Source: Candidatus Bathyarchaeota archaeon | Lineage (GTDB): Archaea > Thermoproteota > Bathyarchaeia > Bathyarchaeales > WAQA01 | Assembly: GCA_015520475.1 (NCBI GenBank) | Contig: WAQA01000035.1 | Location: 1-11,517 of the forward strand | Direction of reading: 5' to 3' | DNA length: 11,517 nucleotides | Part shown: one piece after another, positions 1-5,566 of the stretch | Numbering within the stretch: position 1 is the first letter of the stretch | Layout: every line of letters begins with the position of its first letter | The notes under the pieces: model-generated | What the model saw: the letters and a program-made list of their open reading frames with translations, nothing else | Databases searched by the model: none | Told to the model about the DNA's origin: nothing | Translations under genes and position numbers: made by a program

Positions 1-71
1 GTAATAACTATTAGGAGAAGTGTTGACACTATTGGACTGACAGCTTCACGTCTACTGGAGAACCAATCCAT
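1..71 (-). CDS. Type IV pilin N-terminus (class III signal peptide), cut by window edge
   Basis: Only the first 23 codons and two bases are inside the window. They encode a short charged leader (MDWFSSRREA) followed directly by VSPIVSTLLLIVIT, the start of a long hydrophobic helix. This is the archaeal type IV pilin or class III signal pattern: two arginines, a small residue at the likely cleavage point (A10 before V11), then a V-S-P-I hydrophobic H-domain that stays on the mature pilin as its assembly scaffold. In the known pathway a prepilin peptidase removes the leader at the membrane and the pilin is polymerised by a secretion ATPase and platform protein; all three partners are encoded in this window. 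A GGAG lies 7 bases before the ATG (positions 79-82). Family assignment to pilin is firm; which filament it builds (adhesion pilus, archaellum or minor pilin) cannot be told from the stub. Confidence 0.85.
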   Translation of the reverse strand, partial: MDWFSSRREAVSPIVSTLLLIVI

Positions 72-103
72 ATCTATACTCCAGTATTCAACTCAGACCT
101 CAT

Positions 104-113
104 CAAATAAAGA
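104..113 (-). promoter_or_regulatory. TATA-like box for the pilin gene
   Basis: On the minus strand CTTTATTTG, preceded by an A-rich stretch, sits about 37 bases before the pilin ATG. Transcription starting about 26 bases downstream would give a leader of roughly 10-14 bases just containing the GGAG ribosome binding site. A dedicated promoter fits pilin being needed in far larger amount than its peptidase. Confidence 0.4.
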
Positions 114-193
114 TTTTTCGCAGAATAGATGATCATGTTATGAGCTGCCTCTACAGCATAGATCTAAGAAGAATGCCATGATGGTTGGATAGT

Positions 194-460
194 TTAAAAG
201 TATAAAGATGGGGAAAGAAGTCCTAGATAGAGAACATATAACCTCCAGAAAATTAAACTCGTTTCCTTATTACCATTATCTAGATTCAGGTCGGCCTTAG
301 CATAGTATTTAATGTCCTCCAGCTCTTGGGGGATGCAGGTTCCATCATCATCTCGGCAGATTATATCTCTTCTAGGATAATTGATCCCGTGTACACAGCC
401 CTTTTTAGGCTTTCACCCACACTCAAAAGACCTATAGACTCCCTGACCCTTCTTGGTCAA
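194..460 (-). pseudogene. Cysteine-rich small protein frame interrupted by one TGA
   Basis: An 88-codon frame runs on the minus strand from a TTG (458-460), which overlaps the TGA stop of the prepilin peptidase, to a TAA at 194-196. One in-frame TGA at codon 16 (413-415) breaks it. The text around it looks like protein: SFECG, TGA, then KPKKGCVHGINYPRRD, and further on ICRDDDGTC followed by an acidic, charged stretch. Four cysteines lie in the first 41 codons, which suggests a metal-binding or disulfide-bonded fold. No ATG, GTG or TTG start follows the TGA in frame, so the downstream part cannot easily be expressed alone. It could be a decayed gene, a one-base sequencing error, or recoding; I do not recognise the family. 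The position between peptidase and pilin suggests a pilus-related accessory protein. The frame itself is certain, its being a gene is only moderately supported. Confidence 0.4.
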
Positions 461-1227
461 GGTATCTTAGGATATAGAAGTAGGAGTATAGAGGTCAATA
501 GGAAACCTAAAGTTAAGAATATTATCATAGGTATGGTTGGTGAAACCAGCACTCCATCCTTATACATGCTTCGATGTTCCTCAATCTTCTTGATCATATC
601 TTCATCTTCCTCTCTTATACGAATACAATAGATTGGTTTTCTTAGAAGCCCGCCATCTCCTTCGATAGGTTCCTCAGCCACCATATATTTCAGTCCACCT
701 CTCCGCAACTCTTCCAAGCTTACTCTCCTAGCAGTTATGAGAAGCAGAATTCTTCTAAGCGGATCGGTAACCTGTATTCCTCTCAGCGGATCTTCTCCTC
801 TGAAGATGCTGAGGAGATTGAGTATTAAGACATAGAGCGGGAAGAGTACGCTGAGTATGGTTGAGAAGAAGAACGCCATCAGGAAGGAAGAAGGAAAGAG
901 TGTATTGAATATGGATTCATGGCCAAGCCTATATGATGGAATAGCGGCAGCCATTAATAGAAGAGCTTTGACGTCAGCACCCCCATAGAATCCAAGGTGG
1001 AAGAGTAGGAGGCCTAATAGTAGGGCTGAGAAGAGAGAAACGATCATGCCTCCCCATTCAACAAGTCCAAAGTAAGCATCAATAAACGCTAATACAAGAC
1101 ATGTAGGAAAGCTTAAAAGCCAAACTCTATCGGGAACCTCTCTCTCCCTTACGTCGTGGATTGAAGCATATCCAAGAGAAGCTAAAGCCACGGCAACCCT
1201 CAGATAGGCATAGACTGAATATAGCAT
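457..1227 (-). CDS. Archaeal prepilin peptidase (A24 family, PibD/FlaK-like)
   Basis: A 256-residue polytopic membrane aspartic protease that would clip the class III leader from pilins at the cytoplasmic face of the membrane. The two catalytic aspartates of the family are visible: D25 in the first cytoplasmic loop (SIHDVREREVPD, close to the family pattern D-x-R-x-R-x-V-P-D) and D85 in the GGADVK motif, the archaeal form of the GxGD signature. Hydrophobic segments lie at about 4-22, 35-52, 60-80, 86-98, 113-140 and, at the extreme C-terminus, about 231-253. Between the last two is a cytoplasmic domain of about 90 residues rich in charge (around REEDEDMIKKIEEHR); many PibD/FlaK proteins have a similar soluble insert before the last helix. 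The ATG at 1227 is the only start after an in-frame stop. The natural substrate is the pilin encoded immediately downstream. Confidence 0.92.
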   Translation of the reverse strand: MLYSVYAYLRVAVALASLGYASIHDVREREVPDRVWLLSFPTCLVLAFIDAYFGLVEWGGMIVSLFSALLLGLLLFHLGFYGGADVKALLLMAAAIPSYRLGHESIFNTLFPSSFLMAFFFSTILSVLFPLYVLILNLLSIFRGEDPLRGIQVTDPLRRILLLITARRVSLEELRRGGLKYMVAEEPIEGDGGLLRKPIYCIRIREEDEDMIKKIEEHRSMYKDGVLVSPTIPMIIFLTLGFLLTSILLLLYPKIP

Positions 1228-1302
1228 ACTCCAGATCCATCCTAAACAAGAAAGTTAACGGTCATCATTTAGAAACTAAGCCTTGTATAGCTCTTGAGGA
1301 AA

Positions 1303-1314
1303 TGCTATATACCA
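1303..1314 (-). promoter_or_regulatory. TATA-like box for prepilin peptidase
   Basis: Minus-strand GGTATATAGC, with the TATATAG core at 1305-1311. The predicted start site near 1281 would leave a leader of about 54 bases before the peptidase ATG. No other TATA-like block lies nearer the gene. Confidence 0.4.
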
Positions 1315-1333
1315 TTGATAATTAAACCTTTTG

Positions 1334-1507
1334 CTAATCGCTGAGTAATAGGACGGTATCAGTCTTTATGCAGAGTTGAAGAATAATCTCAGTCTTGGTT
1401 CTCTCCTCATATAAGGTAGTCTTCATAGTGTCGCTTCTACTCCTAAACCTTTTCCTCAGCAACCCATCTAGATATCTACTCTCAAAAATGGTCAGAGAGG
1501 CTGGCAT
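1334..1507 (-). CDS. Possible 57-residue small protein
   Basis: An ATG-started frame of 57 codons ending in TAG at 1334-1336, in an otherwise empty stretch between the tRNA and the peptidase. The product begins MPASLTIFESRYLDGLL, then has a basic run (RKRFRSRS) and a segment TKTEIILQLC that loosely recalls the first helix of archaeal winged-helix regulators. There is no ribosome binding site before the ATG and no clear TATA box, and the frame could be chance or a gene fragment. I do not recognise it. Confidence 0.22.
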   Translation of the reverse strand: MPASLTIFESRYLDGLLRKRFRSRSDTMKTTLYEERTKTEIILQLCIKTDTVLLLSD

Positions 1508-1608
1508 TAAGTGCGAGACTTATGCTGAGGCAGTCAAATAGATGAGCAGCTCCCTTCTTTTGAATGCATCTTTTAGTAATGGAAGCAGAGAGAAGGTAGG
1601 AGGTGTAG

Positions 1609-1713
1609 TGGTGCCGCGGGGGAGATTTGAACTCCCGACAACCCGGTCTTCAGCCGGGTGCTCTCCCAGACTGAGCTACCGTTCCGCACACGCTTTGGTA
1701 ACGGCGTGACGGC
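1609..1713 (-). tRNA. tRNA-Phe (anticodon GAA) with acceptor-stem intron
   Basis: Read on the minus strand, bases 1713-1710 plus 1681-1612 join into a complete cloverleaf. The acceptor stem is GCCGCGG with CCGCGGC (seven perfect pairs); position 8-9 is TA; the D stem is GCTC/GAGC, the anticodon stem CCCGG/CCGGG, and the loop CTGAAGA has anticodon GAA at 1651-1649. The T stem is GGGAG/CTCCC with loop TTCAAAT, the discriminator is A, and CCA is encoded at 1611-1609. Without removing 1682-1709 the 5' strand of the acceptor stem is broken after nucleotide 4, so splicing is required. The tRNA decodes UUC and UUU. The canonical position 37/38 carries no intron. Confidence is very high for the gene and high for the intron. 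Confidence 0.95.
1682..1709 (-). other. 28-nt intron in tRNA-Phe between nucleotides 4 and 5
   Basis: The flanks fold into a bulge-helix-bulge, the substrate of the archaeal splicing endonuclease. CCGC (1715-1712) pairs with GCGG (1687-1684); a 3-nt bulge CGT (1711-1709) follows on one strand and a 3-nt bulge AAC (1683-1681) on the other. Cutting each bulge after its second base gives exactly GCCG joined to CGG, which restores the acceptor strand. The intron itself carries a 5-bp stem CACGC/GCGTG with a 10-nt loop. The outer helix is weak, so this is a relaxed BHB. The junction is unique: shifting it by one base either way changes the mature sequence. Confidence 0.8.
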
Positions 1714-1733
1714 GGGTTCACTCTCGCGGCACA

Positions 1734-1744
1734 TTATTAAACTC
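1734..1744 (-). promoter_or_regulatory. TATA-like box for tRNA-Phe
   Basis: GTTTAATAAT on the minus strand is centred about 26 bases before the mature 5' end at 1713, the spacing expected for a nearly leaderless tRNA transcript. A second AT-rich block (ACTTAAAG, around 1758-1765) would instead start transcription near 1735 and include a leader of about 20 bases. Confidence 0.45.
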
Positions 1745-1827
1745 ATGTTTCAACCCATCTTTAAGTTTTTCGTTGCAGAGGATTTCTTCGGGGAGTGAAT
1801 ATTAGGATGTCTTCCTCCTTATATCTT

Positions 1828-1832
1828 GGAGG
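1828..1832 (+). promoter_or_regulatory. Ribosome binding site selecting a TTG start
   Basis: A perfect GGAGG lies 7 bases before the TTG at 1840. It decides the start of the following gene in favour of this TTG over the nearby TTG (1846) and GTG (1849) codons in the same frame. Confidence 0.6.
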
Positions 1833-1839
1833 ATTATAG

Positions 1840-2721
1840 TTGGAGTTGGTGGCTTCATCTGGAAACGTTAAGATTTACTGTCCAAGTAACGGCAGGCTCT
1901 CCTTCTTTAATAGTCCATATCCAGCTCATAGAGGCTGCAGCGGCATCGACATATACCCCGGATCCAGCTTCAATGAGGTTACACCATCTCCTGTTGCCGG
2001 AGAAGTATCTATGATTAGACGCGTCAGATGTCCAGCCAATAAGAGGTTCAAGGCTTCGAATTTCGATTATGTAATTCTTCTCAGAAGCTTCGATGATGAG
2101 AGGATCATCAAGATACTTCATGTTGACCCTATTGTTGAGGTAGGTGAGGAGGTTAAGCCAGGTCAGGATCTCGGCTTCCTTATAAGGTCAGGCTACTTTG
2201 ACTTCTGGACTGACCCGCATATACATGTGGAGGTTAGGAGACCTTCAGATCCTATCCGTGCTAGGGGAGGATATATGATTAGGAGGGAGATGGTCATGGA
2301 TTATATTGGATCTCCGCCTGAGAATATTGTTGGGAGGGTTGTCACGGTTAAACCGGAGTATATTCTCCTTTCTCTGCGGGGACACTTCAAGTATGGGGTG
2401 CCTGTTGAGGTAGGTGGATCTGTTGGGGTCTTGGATGCTGGTATACCGCATTATAGGTGGATAGGTGTTCATCATGTAGATGATGTGAGTGGAGGAGTGA
2501 TCAGGTTATGTGATGTTGCTATAGGGAGGATCACGGTTGGGTATATGTATGCATGTTTAGCTGAGAAGTTGGGATTCGCCGTTAAATGTGGAATGGTTAA
2601 TGTTGGGCTTTCATTTTATCTTCATCCATGTTCTGAACCGTTGCTTAAGGTTATTCCGTCTAAACCTGGAATGCTGAGTCTGAGGGAGGGGGAAGAAGTC
2701 TCCATAGAGATTACACAATAA
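1840..2721 (+). CDS. M23 (LytM-fold) metallopeptidase homologue
   Basis: A 293-residue protein with the core of the M23 beta-sheet peptidase fold at about residues 15-140. Visible are the first zinc-ligand region HRGCSGIDIYP (H30, D37), the SPVAGEV strand (50-56), a histidine in ILHVD (H94), a VGEEVKPGQDLGF strand typical of the domain, and the final DPHIHVEVR (H127, H129), which matches the H-x-H motif. All four metal or catalytic histidine and aspartate positions are therefore present, though H30 and D37 are six residues apart instead of the usual three. Residues about 165-293 form a second domain I do not recognise. There is no signal peptide or membrane helix, so it appears cytoplasmic or exported by an unknown route. 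Archaea lack murein, so the substrate is unknown. It is transcribed divergently from tRNA-Phe and has no obvious functional partner beside it. Confidence 0.75.
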   Translation: MELVASSGNVKIYCPSNGRLSFFNSPYPAHRGCSGIDIYPGSSFNEVTPSPVAGEVSMIRRVRCPANKRFKASNFDYVILLRSFDDERIIKILHVDPIVEVGEEVKPGQDLGFLIRSGYFDFWTDPHIHVEVRRPSDPIRARGGYMIRREMVMDYIGSPPENIVGRVVTVKPEYILLSLRGHFKYGVPVEVGGSVGVLDAGIPHYRWIGVHHVDDVSGGVIRLCDVAIGRITVGYMYACLAEKLGFAVKCGMVNVGLSFYLHPCSEPLLKVIPSKPGMLSLREGEEVSIEITQ

Positions 2722-2763
2722 TTATTAATCCATAGGAGTATTCTTTGTGATTTTTGAGCATAT

Positions 2764-2776
2764 AAAAAATAAAAAA
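2764..2776 (-). terminator. Oligo-T terminator of the secreted repeat protein gene
   Basis: On the minus strand two runs of six T separated by one A lie about 10 bases after the TAA at 2787-2789. Such T-tracts without a hairpin are the usual archaeal termination signal. The convergent M23 gene has a shorter TTTTT run at about 2751-2756 for its own strand. Confidence 0.6.
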
Positions 2777-2786
2777 GTGTAGGGGG

Positions 2787-3920
2787 TTATCTCTTGATCT
2801 TTGTGGCTACAATTGTTATGGTGGCAGTTATAGCCGCAGCTGCTACTATCAACATTATGTTCAGGTTTTGTAGTGGATTGTAATTGTCCAATTCGGATCC
2901 TGTATCTGTGTCTCCTCCAGTAATCTTGTGACTGCTCGAGAGATATTTATATTCGTATGTGGAGAGAACTTCACTGCCTTTAACGTCGACGTAGACGTCT
3001 ATGGACCGGTGCAGACTGTAGGTTTCATTCTGTTTTGTGGTTGCTGTATAGGTTATCTTAACTATCTCTTCTCTTCTGTTTATCCACTGGATCGATTTTG
3101 AGATTTCATATTTCGCGTTCTCCGCCTTAAAGGATTTTACTCTTTCATCTTTCTCACTTATCCTGAATGCTCTGTCGCTTATATCCTTGGGTACTGTGGA
3201 TTCCTTGACTGTATAGAAACTTAGAATATTGTAGCTTCTGTTCTCAACGTTATATTTTAAGGCTGCTTCCCAAGATGAATACTTGACATTTTCAGGTGAG
3301 GCTGGTTTACCGAGGATTCTCACGTATATAATGTACTGTCCTCCGTTATCTTTTAGGATGTAGCATTCCGCAACTATTCTGCTATAGTCCTCTAAGTTTA
3401 TCCTCTCTTTTATTATATGCTTTAATGTGTCGTTTACTCCTCTCCTGTTTTCATCGCTGATCTTAAAGGCGCTCCATACGTCTATCCATATTCTTGAGGT
3501 GTTTCCTTCCCTATTTATGTTCGCCATTGTCCCTCCATTGGATAAGCCAGTTTTTACTATAGTATATTCTCTGTTTTCAATGTTGTAGTCGAATATGATG
3601 TAGGCTGAGACAGCCTCCTTACTTATTGTAGTTGCTCTTATAACCATTTTGACCCTATAGATATTTTTCTGTCCGCCTTCGGAGACATAGCATGAAAGGC
3701 TGATTGAGGCGTACCCTTTATATCCCTTCCAGTTCTGGAGTGTTTTATTGAGGATATCTTTGGCAGCGTCCCTTATAGAATCCTTGAGTTCCCTACTCAA
3801 TTGTATGTTATCCGAGCCTGCTAAGACCTCTATTTGTACATTCGATGTTTTCTGCGCTTCTATAATCGCTGGTGTGTTGAGTAATAATGCCGCTATCAGG
3901 AGTAGCAGAACCTTTCTCAT
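2787..3920 (-). CDS. Secreted, C-terminally anchored repeat protein of unknown function
   Basis: A 377-residue protein with a cleavable-looking signal peptide (MRKVLLLLIAALLLNTPAII, cut near A22) and one C-terminal helix (about 354-373) followed by KIKR, so the body is outside the cell and tethered to the membrane. The extracellular part appears to hold three related units of roughly 85-100 residues (about 25-125, 145-250 and 252-340). Each has a charged helix then beta strands ending in a motif such as FDYNIENREYTIV, LKYNVENRSYNIL or VYVDVKGSEVLS. The third unit resembles PepSY-type domains; this is an impression, not a demonstrated match. Several N-x-S/T sequons suit glycosylation. GGTGA lies 7 bases before the ATG. 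It is monocistronic, with its own promoter and a palindrome just upstream that may control it. Function unknown. Confidence 0.8.
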   Translation of the reverse strand: MRKVLLLLIAALLLNTPAIIEAQKTSNVQIEVLAGSDNIQLSRELKDSIRDAAKDILNKTLQNWKGYKGYASISLSCYVSEGGQKNIYRVKMVIRATTISKEAVSAYIIFDYNIENREYTIVKTGLSNGGTMANINREGNTSRIWIDVWSAFKISDENRRGVNDTLKHIIKERINLEDYSRIVAECYILKDNGGQYIIYVRILGKPASPENVKYSSWEAALKYNVENRSYNILSFYTVKESTVPKDISDRAFRISEKDERVKSFKAENAKYEISKSIQWINRREEIVKITYTATTKQNETYSLHRSIDVYVDVKGSEVLSTYEYKYLSSSHKITGGDTDTGSELDNYNPLQNLNIMLIVAAAAITATITIVATKIKR

Positions 3921-3957
3921 CGATTTTTCACCATAATGGATTGGTGCTTCATTGAAG

Positions 3958-3965
3958 ATTTAATA
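3958..3965 (-). promoter_or_regulatory. TATA-like box of the secreted repeat protein gene
   Basis: Minus-strand TATTAAAT sits about 41 bases before the ATG at 3920. Transcription starting near 3935 would give a leader of about 15 bases carrying the GGTGA ribosome binding site at 3928-3932. Confidence 0.5.
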
Positions 3966-3971
3966 CTAAGC

Positions 3972-3991
3972 GTTTGAACGTTTGTTCAAAC
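3972..3991. promoter_or_regulatory. Perfect 8-bp inverted repeat, candidate operator
   Basis: GTTTGAAC, a 4-base spacer GTTT, then GTTCAAAC: a perfect palindrome ending 7 bases upstream of the TATA-like box of the secreted repeat protein gene. A further half-site, GTTCAAAAC, follows at 4006-4014. This position, next to the BRE/TATA region, is where archaeal dimeric regulators commonly bind, either to recruit or to block TBP/TFB. As RNA it would lie upstream of the predicted start site, so a DNA-level role is more likely than a hairpin. Confidence 0.5.
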
Positions 3992-4104
3992 TTCTATGAT
4001 GGGCCGTTCAAAACTTTAGAATAGCCTCAGTGAGTAGACGTAAGGGTTACCAATTAAATATGAAGAGATTGAAGGATCACATCAAACCACCTCAGAGCTG
4101 CAAA

Positions 4105-4124
4105 CCCACAGATGAATCTGTAGG
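4105..4124 (-). terminator. Hairpin downstream of the CooT-like gene
   Basis: Thirteen bases after the stop of the CooT-like gene, the minus strand reads CCTACAGAT then ATCTGTGGG around a 2-base centre. The one non-Watson-Crick pair is T-G on this strand but C-A on the other, so the fold favours RNA made in the CooT direction. Only a short T run follows, so it could be a terminator or a 3' stabilising stem. Confidence 0.35.
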
Positions 4125-4136
4125 TAACTGACTTTG

Positions 4137-4322
4137 TTATTCTACTTGAGTTGAGAGGATAAGCCTCTCAGAGTTCACGTTAACCTCTATAATCTTGCAG
4201 TTCCTGAATTCTTTCCAATTTCCAAGAACATCCTTCACCATCACCTTGTCACCGTCATCCCTAGCGTATATTGCATCTTCAAATACAAGTTTTCCATCGA
4301 GTATCACTTTGAACTCGCACAT
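4137..4322 (-). CDS. CooT-like small protein (candidate nickel-binding)
   Basis: A 61-residue protein starting MCEFKVILDGKLVFEDAIYA and continuing with DDGDKVMVKDVLGNWKEF and a final strand ending in LILSTQ. This matches the CooT family layout: invariant Cys2 directly after the initiator methionine, an acidic V-x-x-E/D-D-x strand, a G-D-x-V-x-x-x-D-x-L-G turn and a closing IxEVN-type strand. CooT proteins are small beta-barrel dimers; in Rhodospirillum rubrum the homologue binds nickel through Cys2 and helps mature carbon monoxide dehydrogenase. Most archaeal copies are stand-alone and of unknown partner, and no CODH gene is in this window, so a nickel role is inference. An AGGAG about 10 bases before the ATG supports the start. 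It follows the MEDS gene by 67 bases on the same strand and may be cotranscribed with it. Confidence 0.8.
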   Translation of the reverse strand: MCEFKVILDGKLVFEDAIYARDDGDKVMVKDVLGNWKEFRNCKIIEVNVNSERLILSTQVE

Positions 4323-4389
4323 TTCTAATCTTCTCCTAAGATTATAGTTGCCTATGGATTCTTATCTTTTATCCGGTCTTAAGATGGGA

Positions 4390-5322
4390 CTACGGTTCCA
4401 AGCCGACTTTAGAGTATAGATTTCTAAGAATTCTTCTTTTAAGGACTAGGGAGCCTAAGCCGATCGTCTCGTCTAGGAAGCGGAAGGTCTCCTCTAACGT
4501 TTCAGGTCTACCTCGACATCTCCTTTTAGCCGCGTACACCAGTACGTCTGCAGCTTGCCTACCTAATATTTTGTCTAGTGATTTATAGACGCATTCTTGG
4601 AATGTTTCATTGAGGCTCTTTCCCGTTGATTCCAAGATTCCAATCTCTTCTGGGGAGGATGCTTGTATAAGCTCGTTCTTTGGACCTACTATTAGGGTTG
4701 CACTGTGCATTCTGATGAGGCTGAGAAAGATGAATTCCCAGCCTCTAACATCCATGGCCTTTTTTGTGTCGTAGGCGCATATAGCTGCAAGTGGGAGACT
4801 CAGTCTCCTATGGAGGAAGCGTTCATAATCTATGAGATCCTCAATTAGATTGTGATCAAAGAAGCATGTCATCTCACCGGTAACCCTTAAACCTTCGAAT
4901 CCTCCCTGTAGAGACTTCTTGAGGAGGCTCTTCCATAGATTGACTGTTCTATCCTTATTGAAGCCTTCATCTGTAATATACCAGTCTCTGTAATGGATAA
5001 TTTTTAGTGCGTTCCGTTTAGTCTCCCTCTCAACGTCTATTCCGAACCGTTTCATAGCAGCCTCAATTTCTCTGGGCGACTCATCTGCAGCAACATAGGC
5101 TGCCGCTTCACCCCTCTTCAACCCCTCCCTCAAATATGTAAAGAGAACCTGATGTTTCTCGTCTTGATCCCTATAGAACATTATAGCGTGATCTGAAGGC
5201 TTCATTCCTATAACAAAACTTAATATTTCACTCCTCAATCGTCTGCTCCTCCACTTTCTGATTAATAGAGGGATTAGATGGGTGGATGAGAGGCTCGACG
5301 CTTCCATACTGGGCATACTCAC
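4390..5322 (-). CDS. MEDS-domain sensor with C-terminal NitrOD5-like domain
   Basis: A 310-residue soluble protein. Residues about 43-200 match the MEDS (DcmR sensory) domain, a degenerate RecA/KaiC-like fold: DHAIMFYRDQDEKHQVLFTY at the start, the EGLKRGEAAAYVAADE strand-turn, a LKIIHYRDWY strand, GFEGLRVTGEMTCF and the closing LPLAAICAYDTKKA. Residues about 230-310 form a small helical domain ending VLKRRILRNLYSKVGLEP, matching the DUF3227/NitrOD5 output domain often joined to MEDS in Nitrososphaeria and related archaea. MEDS domains are thought to sense small hydrocarbon-derived or redox signals, but the ligand here is unknown. No helix-turn-helix DNA-binding domain or kinase is visible, so it probably acts by protein contact. 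The start is uncertain: GTG 5322, ATG 5316 and ATG 5307 are all possible and none has a clear ribosome binding site. Confidence 0.8.
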   Translation of the reverse strand: MSMPSMEASSLSSTHLIPLLIRKWRSRRLRSEILSFVIGMKPSDHAIMFYRDQDEKHQVLFTYLREGLKRGEAAAYVAADESPREIEAAMKRFGIDVERETKRNALKIIHYRDWYITDEGFNKDRTVNLWKSLLKKSLQGGFEGLRVTGEMTCFFDHNLIEDLIDYERFLHRRLSLPLAAICAYDTKKAMDVRGWEFIFLSLIRMHSATLIVGPKNELIQASSPEEIGILESTGKSLNETFQECVYKSLDKILGRQAADVLVYAAKRRCRGRPETLEETFRFLDETIGLGSLVLKRRILRNLYSKVGLEP

Positions 5323-5521
5323 AGCTTAAAATTCGCAGTGCACTGTACGATTCTTCTCCAGAAAGTCCTCGTAACCAACAAAATCTTGAAGACATTCTCT
5401 GTAAGATTTACGTTTCTGTCCTTATAAGTTTAATCAGTGAAATTTAGGGTTTATACTCAGAAAAGAGATTTAAACAATCGATTTTTATCTGGAATCTTCA
5501 GGGGATACAAGTCTCTAAAAA

Positions 5522-5540
5522 CCTTTTTATCCTTTATAGA
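5522..5540 (+). promoter_or_regulatory. TATA-like region for the glycosidase-like gene
   Basis: Two overlapping candidates, CTTTTTAT (5523-5530) and CCTTTATAG (5531-5539), lie 30-40 bases before the ATG at 5567. The first would give a leader of about 14 bases just including the TGAGGG ribosome binding site at 5554-5559, and so fits better. The rest of the 244-base divergent gap (5323-5566) holds only AT-rich sequence, with no other feature I can name. Confidence 0.45.
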
Positions 5541-5566
5541 GTTATTAGTGACTTGAGGGCCCATAC

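Larger units (their letters stand above)
1228..1608. other. Long intergenic stretch between peptidase and tRNA
   Basis: Apart from the peptidase promoter and the doubtful 57-codon frame, these 381 bases show nothing recognisable: no RNA gene, no repeat, and no terminator hairpin downstream of the tRNA beyond a few short pyrimidine runs. Confidence 0.6.

Noticed and set aside
326..631. 101-codon plus-strand frame
   Set aside because: It overlaps the prepilin peptidase C-terminus and the cysteine-rich frame antisense, has no ribosome binding site, and its serine and isoleucine-rich product looks like a complement artefact.
1680..1730. Alternative 45-nt tRNA intron, using the upstream GCCGCG as the tRNA 5' end
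   Set aside because: It gives the same mature sequence, but the junction is ambiguous over three positions and no bulge-helix-bulge forms with bulges at the cuts. The 28-nt model has a unique junction and two 3-nt bulges in the right places.
1855..2121. Minus-strand frame opposite the M23 gene, and a second plus-strand frame from 1826
   Set aside because: Both are out of frame with the clear M23 motifs, and the GGAGG ribosome binding site points to the TTG at 1840.
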